Assembly: GCA_022792555.1 (NCBI GenBank)
Contig: JAAWBF010000007.1
Span: 1-53,304 of the forward strand
Direction of reading: 5' to 3'
Length of the DNA stretch: 53,304 nucleotides
DNA from: Oscillospiraceae bacterium
GTDB lineage: Bacteria; Bacillota; Clostridia; Oscillospirales; Oscillospiraceae
In this document: positions 1-7,786 of the stretch, piece after piece
Position numbering within the stretch: the first letter of the stretch is position 1
Layout of the letters: each line of letters opens with the position of its first letter
The notes under the pieces: generated by a model
What the model saw: the letters and a program-made list of their open reading frames with translations, nothing else
What the model was told of the DNA's origin: nothing
The model's database searches: none
Made by a program: the position numbers and the translations under genes

Positions 1-65
1 CCCTTTCCGGTTGAGTTTTTTCCCAAATCAATTTTACCAAAAGTGGGCCCTGCTTTCTACATTTT

Positions 66-121
66 TGGAGTGATTCCCGGTTTCAGCCATGGCCGGAATC
101 CATTGAATTTACTCCATTTTT
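66..121 (+). terminator. Probable terminator of a gene left of the window
   Basis: TGGAGT-GATTCC (66-77) can pair with GGAATC (95-100) and ACTCCA (111-116), and the right arm is followed by five T (117-121). The stem is interrupted, so this is a moderate call. It would end a plus-strand gene outside the window and isolates the gene starting at 165. I see no convincing promoter in bases 1-164. Confidence 0.45.
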
Positions 122-164
122 AGAGTTTTGCTCATGGCTAATCAAATTAAATTAAGGAGTGATC

Positions 165-1535
165 ATGTTGAAACACTTTGAGATAGCAGTCATTGGCGGA
201 GGTCCCGGCGGATATATCGCCGCTATCCGCGCTGCCCAGTTGGGGCAAAAGACGGTATTGATTGAAAAGCAGGACCTGGGCGGCACCTGCCTGAACCGTG
301 GATGCATCCCCACGAAGGCCCTGCTCCACAGCGCGGAGGTCTACCATCAGCTGGGCTCCGCCAAAGCCCTGGGCATCACTATGGGGGATTACTCCTTCCA
401 GTACAAGAAGATGGCTAAACGCAAGGACAAGGTTGTTAAGCAGCTGCGCAGCGGCGTGGAAAACCTGGTGAACGGCCACGGTGCCGAGATCATTCGGGGA
501 AAAGGTGTCCTCACTGGCCCCCACACCATCCAGGTGGGCGAGGAATTGGTGGAGGCCGACCAAATTATCCTGGCCGCTGGTTCTATCCCCGCCTCCATCC
601 CAGTGCCCGGCGCGGACTTGCCCAACGTGATGAACTCCGACGGGGTGCTGTCCTTGGAGGAGTGCCCTGACTCCGTGGTCATCATCGGCGGCGGTGTCAT
701 CGGCGTGGAGTTCGCCACCCTGTTCAACAGCCTGGGCAAGCAGGTCACTATCATTGAGATGCTGCCCAGCATCCTCCACGGCAACGACCCGGACATCTGT
801 AAGACTATGACGGAGCTGCTCACCGATAGGGGTGTGAAAATCTATACTGGGGCCAAGCTGCTGTCTATTCAGGAGGGCCTGGTGTGTACATTCGAACAAA
901 ATGGCGAGACTTTGACCGCCCAGGGCGCAGCGGTGGTGATGGCGGCCGGGCGGAAACCCGATTCCAAGGCGCTGGGCCTGGAAGCCGTCGGTGTGCAGAT
1001 GGAGCGGGGCTTTGTCCAGGTAGACGATGAGCTGCGCACCAATGTCCCCCACATTTATGCCATCGGCGACTTGACCGGCAAACAGCAGTTGGCCCATGTG
1101 GCTACCGCCCAGGGCATCATTGCCGCCCACAACGCCGCCGGGGAGCACCGCTCCATGCGGTATGAGGCGGTGCCCAGCTGCATTTATACCACCCCGGAGA
1201 TCGCTTACGTAGGACTGACTGAGGAAAAGGCCGTCACCGCAGGCCACAAGGTGAAGACAGGCCGCTTCAACGTGTCGGGCAACGGCCGTAGCTTGGCCAT
1301 CGCCTGCTCGGACGGCTTTGCCAAACTGGTGATTGACGCGGATACCAACAAGGTGCTGGGCTGCCACATCCTGGCTCCCCACGCCACAGAGATGATCGGC
1401 GAGGCCACCCTTGCTATCGCCAGCAATCTGGACGTTGAGGATATCGCAGACACCATTCATGCCCACCCCACCGTGAGCGAGATCATTATGGAGGCGGCCC
1501 ACGATGTTGAGGGACTGTGCTGCCACAAAATGTAA
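165..1535 (+). CDS. lpdA: Dihydrolipoyl dehydrogenase (E3)
   Basis: FAD-dependent pyridine nucleotide-disulfide oxidoreductase of 456 aa, the usual E3 length, which reoxidises dihydrolipoamide with NAD+. Seen in the sequence: an N-terminal FAD-binding GGGPGG motif (residues 11-16), the redox-active disulfide CLNRGC (C42/C47), a second Rossmann motif GGGVIG for NAD, the FAD motif ending in AIGD, and a C-terminal dimerisation domain with the catalytic HPT segment. The ATG at 165 is preferred over a GTG at 159 because AAGGAG (154-159) lies 5 nt before it. No E1/E2, glycine-cleavage or acetoin genes are adjacent, so the lipoyl partner is not visible here. No lipoyl domain is fused to it. Confidence 0.95.
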   Translation: MLKHFEIAVIGGGPGGYIAAIRAAQLGQKTVLIEKQDLGGTCLNRGCIPTKALLHSAEVYHQLGSAKALGITMGDYSFQYKKMAKRKDKVVKQLRSGVENLVNGHGAEIIRGKGVLTGPHTIQVGEELVEADQIILAAGSIPASIPVPGADLPNVMNSDGVLSLEECPDSVVIIGGGVIGVEFATLFNSLGKQVTIIEMLPSILHGNDPDICKTMTELLTDRGVKIYTGAKLLSIQEGLVCTFEQNGETLTAQGAAVVMAAGRKPDSKALGLEAVGVQMERGFVQVDDELRTNVPHIYAIGDLTGKQQLAHVATAQGIIAAHNAAGEHRSMRYEAVPSCIYTTPEIAYVGLTEEKAVTAGHKVKTGRFNVSGNGRSLAIACSDGFAKLVIDADTNKVLGCHILAPHATEMIGEATLAIASNLDVEDIADTIHAHPTVSEIIMEAAHDVEGLCCHKM

Positions 1536-1538
1536 TCC

Positions 1539-1631
1539 ATGGAGAAGTACGGCCCAATCTTCGTCGTGGTAGGCAATCTGTTTGAAGTCCTGCCTGTGCT
1601 GGCGGATGAGATCAAAAAGGCCTGCGTCTAA
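1539..1631 (+). CDS. Tiny ORF after lpdA, unrecognised
   Basis: A 30-codon frame starting MEKYGPIFVVVGNL and ending in a TAA begins 4 nt after the lpdA stop. Its composition is protein-like (hydrophobic, then acidic/basic), but I do not recognise it and there is no clear ribosome site of its own beyond translational coupling. It could be a small coupled protein or the remnant of a longer downstream gene. Low confidence. Confidence 0.2.
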   Translation: MEKYGPIFVVVGNLFEVLPVLADEIKKACV

Positions 1632-1668
1632 ATCAGTGTCAAGCATAAACAACAGTCTACAAAGTTTG

Positions 1669-1699
1669 AAGCCGCCTATTCTCTGTGAATAGGCGGCTT
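1669..1699. terminator. Hairpin between convergent genes
   Basis: A perfect 13-bp stem (AAGCCGCCTATTC, loop TCTGT, GAATAGGCGGCTT) lies between lpdA (plus) and the radical SAM gene (minus), which converge on it. There is no T-run on either side, so it is a likely but not canonical bidirectional terminator. Confidence 0.6.
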
Positions 1700-1744
1700 G
1701 CATGCTCGGTTTATGTCACGCTACAGATAAACTAGTTGAGCGGT

Positions 1745-2566
1745 TTAGCAGTTTCCCGTGTAAACATAAGTGAGATATGCACTGGCCTCCCTGGCCAGAC
1801 GGTAGACCTGCTCCACAGGTGTTGAGGGCCAGTTTGTCATCTGATACCGCGGGAAAAACCGGGACAGATGCAGCGGAATGGTTTTATCCACCCCTTGCAG
1901 CCACTGAGCCAGGGCGCGGATCTCCTCCACCCTGTCATTTTTGCCTGGGATCAGCAGGGTTGTCACCTCCACATGACACTGTTCTGCCGCCAGGATGATT
2001 GCACGTTTAACAGTCTCTAGATCACCTCCCAGCCGCCGGTACCAGGTAGAAGTGAACCCTTTGAGGTCGATGTTAGCCGCGTCAATATAGGGCAGCAGCG
2101 CCCGCCAAGGTCTCTCTTCAATGGTACCGTTTGTCACCATAATGTTGACCATCCCCTGTTGATGGATCAGGGTGGCGCAATCCCGAACATACTCATAGCC
2201 TACCAGCGGTTCATTGTAAGTATAGGCCACCCCGATGTTGCCTTGTGGCCGTAGCTCTGCCGCCTTGCTGACCAGCTGTTCCGGCGTCATCTCCAACGTC
2301 CGGATGGTCCCCATGCCGGCCATGGAGATCTCGTGATTTTGGCAGAACGGACAGTGCAGATTACAGCCAAAGCTCCCCACAGACAAAATCAGACTGCCGG
2401 GATGAAACCGGCGCAGCGGCTTTTTCTCAATGGGATCCAGGGACAGGCTGGTGATCTGCCCATAATTCAGGGGAATAATTGCCCCATTCCGGCACCCTCT
2501 GGCCCGGCACAGACCAGTCTGCCCTTCTTCTAAATCACAGTGGTGAACGCACAAGGTACAGATCAT
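1745..2566 (-). CDS. amrS: AmmeMemoRadiSam system radical SAM enzyme
   Basis: 273-aa radical SAM protein. The [4Fe-4S] cluster motif is CNLHCPFC (C68, C72, C75), and the N-terminus has extra cysteines (C3, C6, C10, C20, C25) typical of this family, which resembles pyruvate-formate-lyase-activating enzymes. The start overlaps the stop of the upstream MEMO/AMMECR1 gene in an ATGA arrangement, so the two are translationally coupled. The family is known by its genomic pairing of AMMECR1, MEMO and radical SAM proteins; its reaction is not, to my knowledge, settled. Modification of a protein or RNA by the trio is inference. Confidence 0.9.
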   Translation of the reverse strand: MICTLCVHHCDLEEGQTGLCRARGCRNGAIIPLNYGQITSLSLDPIEKKPLRRFHPGSLILSVGSFGCNLHCPFCQNHEISMAGMGTIRTLEMTPEQLVSKAAELRPQGNIGVAYTYNEPLVGYEYVRDCATLIHQQGMVNIMVTNGTIEERPWRALLPYIDAANIDLKGFTSTWYRRLGGDLETVKRAIILAAEQCHVEVTTLLIPGKNDRVEEIRALAQWLQGVDKTIPLHLSRFFPRYQMTNWPSTPVEQVYRLAREASAYLTYVYTGNC

Positions 2567-3951
2567 GTGTGACGCACCACCTCAAACCGTTCTAACGTGT
2601 AAGGCTCCTTGGCACCGATGCCGCCCTTCTGTCTGGCAATCTCAATCTGCTGTCCGACCGAATCCACCCCCTCCAAGTCGGGGAGGAGCAGTCCCCGCCG
2701 GCCGCCGCAGGAGACAATGACGCCGTATTGCTTCACATCCAGATCCCCTAAGGCTTTGACGGCCTCGGCCTCCCCCAATATATCCACACTATATTCCAAT
2801 TGATCCAGCTCCTGGGGCTCTACAGGCGTGAAGCGCGGATCTCCAGTCCCTGCAGAAACCGCATTTTGTACAATCTCCCAGGCCACGCTTTCAGCCGTAG
2901 GCCCGGTAGTTCCGATACACCCGCGGAGCTGTCCATGAAGGTGGAGGGAGACAAAGGCTCCGGCGGCCCTGTTTGTCAACTCTGTTGGCAGGTGCTCCGG
3001 CAGTTTCTCCAAGCGCTTTCCTGTGCGGACGAAGGTCTCCAGGGACAGACGTGCCAGCCGCACCCATGGATCCTCTGCGGCTTTTCGTTCGGCCAGGCGT
3101 GCGCGTTCGGCCTCCTCACAACACTGGGCGAAACGGCGGTTCTCATCTGGACCGGTCACAGGAAAGACCGCGACGGCATACCCCACCCCAAAGGTTCCCT
3201 CATAGCTGAGGAGGTCGGGCTGGACTGCCAGACCGTCCAGTACCCCGGCCATGATCTGAAAGGACCGCAGGCCGCACTCCGCAGCCCGGCCGCACAGGTT
3301 GTAGTCTAGGGTCAAAAACTGCAAAAAGTCCCCCTCCGACATAGCCTGTGTCACCCGCTGGTCAAAGACCGGCCCCTCAGGTGCATAGCCATAAGGGCCG
3401 TCGTCCTTCAGCTTGTGGGACAGATCTCCACTGGCCACAAAGACCGCCCGGCGGCCTAAAACTGCCACAGCCCTGGCGATACATCGGCCCAGCCGGTAGT
3501 GCTCCAGCGGGGAGAAACCGGACAGCCCTATGCGCAGAATGGGACAGGTCACACCCGCCTCCTGGAGAAAGTACAGGGGCAAAAAGGTCCCATGATCCAG
3601 CGCGGCATCCCGCTCTCCCAAGGTCCCGGCCTGGATATCCGCCTCCTCTGCCTGCCGGATAACCTCCTGCCGCAGCTCCTCATCATAAACGGCATACAGC
3701 CGGATTTCTGCCGCCCCAAAGGCAGACATATTCCCCGATGCGCCGCGATTGGGAGAGATGTGGAAGTAGTCCGCGTACATCACTGTGTGGGGAGAGGTAA
3801 TGATGAGGACCTCCGGCTGCCAGTCTGCTGCCCGCTGGGCGGCCATACGGTAAGCCTCGATGGTGGCCTGGACTCCCCGCTCCTGTCCCCGTCCGATCTG
3901 GGGGAGAAGGATGGGCGGATGGGGGACAAGAATCGCACCTAAAACCGGCAT
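2563..3951 (-). CDS. MEMO-AMMECR1 fusion protein (AmmeMemoRadiSam A/B)
   Basis: 462-aa fusion. Residues about 1-270 are a MEMO domain related to class III extradiol dioxygenases, with putative metal-binding histidines in HPPIL, SPHTV, LDHGTFLPL and SGDLSHKL. Residues about 285-455 are an AMMECR1 domain with the conserved LRGCIGT motif. In many genomes these are separate proteins; here they are one chain, which supports a physical complex with the downstream radical SAM enzyme. The ATG at 3951 is chosen over one at 3969 because GGAGGG (complement of 3957-3962) lies the right distance upstream. The cellular substrate is unknown. Confidence 0.9.
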   Translation of the reverse strand: MPVLGAILVPHPPILLPQIGRGQERGVQATIEAYRMAAQRAADWQPEVLIITSPHTVMYADYFHISPNRGASGNMSAFGAAEIRLYAVYDEELRQEVIRQAEEADIQAGTLGERDAALDHGTFLPLYFLQEAGVTCPILRIGLSGFSPLEHYRLGRCIARAVAVLGRRAVFVASGDLSHKLKDDGPYGYAPEGPVFDQRVTQAMSEGDFLQFLTLDYNLCGRAAECGLRSFQIMAGVLDGLAVQPDLLSYEGTFGVGYAVAVFPVTGPDENRRFAQCCEEAERARLAERKAAEDPWVRLARLSLETFVRTGKRLEKLPEHLPTELTNRAAGAFVSLHLHGQLRGCIGTTGPTAESVAWEIVQNAVSAGTGDPRFTPVEPQELDQLEYSVDILGEAEAVKALGDLDVKQYGVIVSCGGRRGLLLPDLEGVDSVGQQIEIARQKGGIGAKEPYTLERFEVVRHT

Positions 3952-3984
3952 AAAATCCCTCCAATTCAACCTAATTTAAGTTTT

Positions 3985-4012
3985 ATTATAGCCGTTTTCG
4001 GTGGGTTTGCAA
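3985..4012 (-). promoter_or_regulatory. Promoter of the AmmeMemoRadiSam operon
   Basis: On the minus strand TTGCAA (4007-4012) and TATAAT (3985-3990) are separated by 16 bp and lie about 35 bp upstream of the start at 3951. This suggests the two-gene operon can be transcribed separately from the large cluster to its right. Confidence 0.65.
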
Positions 4013-4056
4013 GTTCATTTTTAAATGGCTGTCTGTTCCTTCCACCTCGCATCCTG

Positions 4057-5895
4057 TCATACTGGGAACCCTTGCGGTCTGGCGTCCAGCTCCCTGCGTT
4101 TCCCGGAAAAGACCCAGGGAGGGGCTTCACCAAATTCTATACGGACGGGAAAAGCGAAGCACTGCTGTATGCTCTCCTTTCCCCAGCTGGGTATCCGCCC
4201 CTCTATACAGAGCAGGAGGCCGTCCCTCTCCCGGATGGTGTAATATCCCAGAACCTCTGGGAGTGAGAATAGAAGATCGTCTAATTGATGGATGTTTCCC
4301 TGTTCCCGAAGCTGTTGTTTCCTGCCTAAGATTGGTCCTAAGCGCGGTCCCGACCTGCCGCATGGACAGCCTTCCCGCAGCAGGCTCCCAATGTCACCGG
4401 TACAGTAACGAATCAGGGGCATGGCCTTTTGTGGGAACAGACTGGTCAGAACGATCTCCCCTGCCTGTCCGTCCGGCAGGGACTGATGGGTGCCCGGGTT
4501 CAGGATCTCCACCAAATAATCCTGCCAGCGCAGGTGCTGTCCCTGTAAATGCCGGCACTGGACGGCCAGGCCATAGCCGGTCTCGGTCATCCCGTAGTGG
4601 CAGAACACCGGACAATCCCAGACGGCTGTGATCCTCTCCCGCAGTATTGGCGGGATATAGTCGGCACTGAGCAGGACGCTCTCCGGTCGCAGCTCCGGCC
4701 GTTTTTGGGCCAGGTAATACACATCCGTCGGCAGGCCGACGAGACAGGCACATCCTTTGGGGACCAAATCCAAATCGCGCTGTCCCTGGGGCCGGCCCAG
4801 AATGACGGCCCTCTTCCCAATCTGAGCCAGCCCCTCCCGCAGCAGGCTGGCGATACTATAGGGCCTGCTGTCTGACATTAAAATCGCCGTCTCTCCGCTG
4901 CCCACGGCGATCTCCGCCATACCGCGGGCAAAAAAGCTGACCGTCCTGTCCAGCTCGGCCTCGGTAAACCAGATCCGTTTGGCCCGGCCCGTACTGCCGG
5001 AGGTGGGGATGGTTCGTACCCGTGCGGTCTCCTCCAGCGGAACGCAGAGCAGCGCAGTACCGTGTTCCGCCAGCAGCACACCGTCCATCAGGGGAAGAGA
5101 CTCCAGACTGCCCGCCTGGAGCACTGTTTGGCCGCTACACTCCGACAGATGGCGGCGGAAAAAGCAACTGTTCTCTTTGGCACGGTCAATGGCCTGCGCT
5201 GCCTGGGTTAACTGCCAGCGCCGGATCTCCTGTTCCGCTACAGGATAGGGGAGCGGTTGTCTTCCCTGCGGGCCACATGCAGATTCCTTTCGCACCCTCC
5301 GGCTCAGAACAGCGGAATAATATCCCCACCGGGAGACATCGCAGCTTCCGTCACACCCCAGGATCCTTTTGGCCCCTTCTATTCCCTGGGAAAAGACTAG
5401 GGAGGCCCAACAGCTGATCAGCGCCTCGTCGTGGTATTGAAGGTCTAACGTCTGGAAGCCAGCTTCCTTTAAGTATTCCAGCTGCCGGTCCAGCGTATCT
5501 ACCCGCCTCACCTGACCGTGCCAGACGGCGGAACTCCCTCTCGTGTACAGATCGGAGATCAATATAGTCCCCCACGGTCGGAGGACGCGGTCTATTTCTT
5601 TGAGTACCAGCTCCGGCGCCTCCATACAGGAGAGACTGCACTCCAGCAGTACTGCGTCAAATTCTTCTGCCCCCCAGGGGAGATGCCGGGCGTCTCCCCG
5701 GACCAGAAACGGGGTCTCCTCCACGTCCAAATCGATCCCGACCACATCAAGGCTGTTTTCCTCCCGGAGCCGCCGGACTATCTTTCCTGTACCGCATCCC
5801 ACATCTAAAAGCCGCATTCCGGTCTTTACCCCGGCGCGGTTGAGCAGGGCTTCGGTCAGCTTCCAGCCTCCTGGCCGCAGACAATCTTCTCTCAT
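4057..5895 (-). CDS. Fused SAM methyltransferase / AMP-forming CoA ligase (DVU_1556 + DVU_1553-like)
   Basis: 612-aa two-domain protein. Residues 1-200 are a class I SAM-dependent methyltransferase with the glycine-rich DVGCGTG motif (31-37). Residues about 215-612 are an adenylate-forming ligase of the phenylacetate-CoA ligase type, with the P-loop SGSTG (299-303), YGMTETG (434-440), the RYCTGD motif (495-501) and a late lysine in SGKRR. It should activate a carboxylic acid to an acyl-AMP or acyl-CoA; the substrate is unknown. In the Desulfovibrio-type neighbourhood I recall these two functions as separate genes, so the fusion is notable. GAGGAGG lies 5 nt before the ATG at 5895. It is last in the redox cluster, 32 nt after the radical SAM gene. 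Confidence 0.8.
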   Translation of the reverse strand: MREDCLRPGGWKLTEALLNRAGVKTGMRLLDVGCGTGKIVRRLREENSLDVVGIDLDVEETPFLVRGDARHLPWGAEEFDAVLLECSLSCMEAPELVLKEIDRVLRPWGTILISDLYTRGSSAVWHGQVRRVDTLDRQLEYLKEAGFQTLDLQYHDEALISCWASLVFSQGIEGAKRILGCDGSCDVSRWGYYSAVLSRRVRKESACGPQGRQPLPYPVAEQEIRRWQLTQAAQAIDRAKENSCFFRRHLSECSGQTVLQAGSLESLPLMDGVLLAEHGTALLCVPLEETARVRTIPTSGSTGRAKRIWFTEAELDRTVSFFARGMAEIAVGSGETAILMSDSRPYSIASLLREGLAQIGKRAVILGRPQGQRDLDLVPKGCACLVGLPTDVYYLAQKRPELRPESVLLSADYIPPILRERITAVWDCPVFCHYGMTETGYGLAVQCRHLQGQHLRWQDYLVEILNPGTHQSLPDGQAGEIVLTSLFPQKAMPLIRYCTGDIGSLLREGCPCGRSGPRLGPILGRKQQLREQGNIHQLDDLLFSLPEVLGYYTIRERDGLLLCIEGRIPSWGKESIQQCFAFPVRIEFGEAPPWVFSGKRRELDARPQGFPV

Positions 5896-5927
5896 AACAG
5901 CCTCCTCTTTGCGCTCCTAAACAGCAT

Positions 5928-7238
5928 CTAAAGGTGCAGGGCGGCCCCATCCTCCGCTGTGAGCTGGCAGGAGCAGAAGGGGATCAGTTGCCCAGTCCGA
6001 ACCACATGGACATTACAGCGGCAAAGGCGCTCTAAATCCACCGTCCACCCATCTTGAAAGGCCATTCCAGAGACCGCTAGTGTCTCATATTTTCGCTGGT
6101 GCAAAAAAGCGTCCAAGGAATCCAGCCCGCTGTCTTTGCAACAGCGGCTCTCCTGCGGCGCCGACCACTGACTGGCGACCTTTTTGCGGGCGGCATCGCT
6201 GGTGTTATGACAACAGCAGGAGGAGGCTGTCTGCTGCAAGGTCCACGTTCCATCCCGGACTGTATAATTGGCGTGAAAGGAGCACAGGGCATGGACCCCG
6301 CCGCCCGGCAGAAAATCCGACCGCTTCAGCTTTCCTCCGGTCTGGCCCTCGATTGCGGACAGCAGCGCCGGGATTGTCATCCGTCCCGCCCCGGCGGTCA
6401 GTCCCTCCACCCGGCCAAAGAAGCTGATAGGTTGGAAATGTACGCCCCGGACCGTTGGCATCTCAGAGGCGGCAAACTCCAGAATATGTCCCAGCTCGCC
6501 TTCGTTGACCCCCCTGCATACGGTAGGGACTAGAACTACCCCCACCCCGGCCTGACGGCAGTGTGCAATGGCGGCGCGCTTTTCTGCAACCAGATCCCGC
6601 CCTCTCAGGCGCGCTCCAGATTGGGCGCTCAAGCCGTCAAACTGCAAAAAGACGGTGTTCAGCCCCGCCCCAGCCAGGCGGCGCAGGTAGTCCAAATCCT
6701 GTGCAATCCGCAGGCCGTTGGTATTGAGCTGGAAAAAGGAAAAGCCCTTTTCTACCCCCGTGGAGATAATTTGGGGCAGGTCCTCCCGCAGGGTGGGCTC
6801 ACCACCGGAGAGCTGAATATTAAAGGGGCCGCCCTGGTCCAGCAGCAGATCATACCACCCTGAAATGGTCTCCAGCGGAACATCTGCCCCCGCTGCCCCG
6901 CTGCGCGCGAAGCAGACTGGACAGCCCAGATTGCATCGCTCTGTCACCTCCATCAACACACAGCAGGGGGCTTGCCGGTGGTTGACACACAGGCCGCAGT
7001 CGAAGGGACACCCACGCTCCACGGGATAGGTTGGATGTTTGGGCGGCTGAATGGGGTACTCCCGAATCCAGGCGGTAAACTCGCTGGCGCTGTCCCAGAT
7101 CGGGGCGGCAAAGTCCCCGTGCTGATCACACCGCTTTTCCAGCCAGACACCGTCCTCCCTGGCGGTATAACGGGCAGGAATTTTGTTCAGGCAGACGGGA
7201 CACAGGCTCTGGGTCTCATGTAAGACAGACCTATTCAT
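5928..7238 (-). CDS. Radical SAM protein, TrsS-like
   Basis: 436-aa radical SAM protein with the cluster motif CNLGCPVC (C102, C106, C109) and an N-terminal zinc-ribbon-like region (CPVC, then C..H, and CPFDCGLC). The C-terminus is unusually cysteine-rich (CCCH, CC, LCRC, FCSC), suggesting additional clusters or a bound soft metal. It resembles the family I recall as radical SAM (seleno)protein TrsS, found beside aldehyde oxidoreductase genes. No in-frame TGA is present and the stop is TAG, so this copy would be the cysteine form. The ATG at 7238 overlaps the end of the upstream C-GCAxxG-C-C gene by 8 nt. Its reaction is unknown; a role in maturing the Mo/Se hydroxylases is inference. Confidence 0.75.
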   Translation of the reverse strand: MNRSVLHETQSLCPVCLNKIPARYTAREDGVWLEKRCDQHGDFAAPIWDSASEFTAWIREYPIQPPKHPTYPVERGCPFDCGLCVNHRQAPCCVLMEVTERCNLGCPVCFARSGAAGADVPLETISGWYDLLLDQGGPFNIQLSGGEPTLREDLPQIISTGVEKGFSFFQLNTNGLRIAQDLDYLRRLAGAGLNTVFLQFDGLSAQSGARLRGRDLVAEKRAAIAHCRQAGVGVVLVPTVCRGVNEGELGHILEFAASEMPTVRGVHFQPISFFGRVEGLTAGAGRMTIPALLSAIEGQTGGKLKRSDFLPGGGVHALCSFHANYTVRDGTWTLQQTASSCCCHNTSDAARKKVASQWSAPQESRCCKDSGLDSLDAFLHQRKYETLAVSGMAFQDGWTVDLERLCRCNVHVVRTGQLIPFCSCQLTAEDGAALHL

Positions 7239-7656
7239 AGGGATCGATCCCCTCCTCCTCCAAGAGTGCCAGGCACTGCACAAAAGTCTCTGCCATCATC
7301 TGCGGGCATCGTGCGCAGTTTTGCGCCTGCCCCACCAGGTCGCCGCACTGTATGCTGTGGTAGGTCTCCTCAAACCAGCACACCAGCCGCTCCGCCAGCT
7401 TCTGATAGCCCATCGGCTCCGGTTCCACTTCCTCACGGGGGAAGTAACTGGACAGCATACATACCCCTCCTGTCAATATACCGCAGGTCCGCTGGGCGAA
7501 CATTCCGTATCCCAGCGCCCCCAATGCCCGCAGTACAAAGGGGGCGGTTATCTGCCGCAGCTCCATAGACAGCCCCATCATCACCTGACTGCAATGGTAG
7601 CCCTGCTCTAACAGCGCGTGTACCTGCTCTAATTGTTCTTGCAGCTCTTCCGCCAT
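7231..7656 (-). CDS. C-GCAxxG-C-C family redox protein (DVU_1555-like)
   Basis: 141-aa cysteine-rich protein with the pattern typical of the C_GCAxxG_C_C family: HCSQVMMG, then TCGILTGGVC, then paired cysteines near the C-terminus (CGD, CARCP). Such proteins are often encoded near redox enzymes and may bind a metal or carry redox-active cysteines. The ATG at 7656 is preferred over upstream ATGs at 7671 and 7692 because AGGTG lies 7 nt before it. It is coupled to the radical SAM gene by an 8-nt overlap. Confidence 0.8.
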   Translation of the reverse strand: MAEELQEQLEQVHALLEQGYHCSQVMMGLSMELRQITAPFVLRALGALGYGMFAQRTCGILTGGVCMLSSYFPREEVEPEPMGYQKLAERLVCWFEETYHSIQCGDLVGQAQNCARCPQMMAETFVQCLALLEEEGIDPYE

Positions 7657-7714
7657 GGCGTGACACCTCATTTCTGCCGTTTTATTGTCCAATTGCGCAG
7701 CTGCCGGATGGATC

Positions 7715-7749
7715 GTTTTTTCCCTCCCCGGCTAGGGAGGGAGAAAAAC
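7715..7749. repeat. GC-rich intergenic hairpin (CCCTCCC/GGGAGGG)
   Basis: CCCTCCC (7722-7728) and GGGAGGG (7735-7741) form a 7-bp stem extended by T6 on the left and A5 on the right. The flanking T and A tracts pair with each other rather than forming a T-run after the stem, so it is not a classical terminator on either strand. Similar hairpins occur at 12029-12052 and 17572-17591. Confidence 0.5.
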
Positions 7750-7786
7750 GTGTGTATTTTTTGGCTCTACCCGCTTGAAGCCGCTT

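Noticed and set aside
147-1703. 518-codon open frame on the minus strand, opposite lpdA
   Set aside because: It mirrors a GC-rich gene with clear E3 motifs on the plus strand; its translation has no domain and no ribosome site.
4021-4059. TGA at the end of the methyltransferase/CoA-ligase gene as a possible selenocysteine codon
   Set aside because: Read-through would add only about 16 residues with no redox motif, and no SECIS-like stem follows the TGA.
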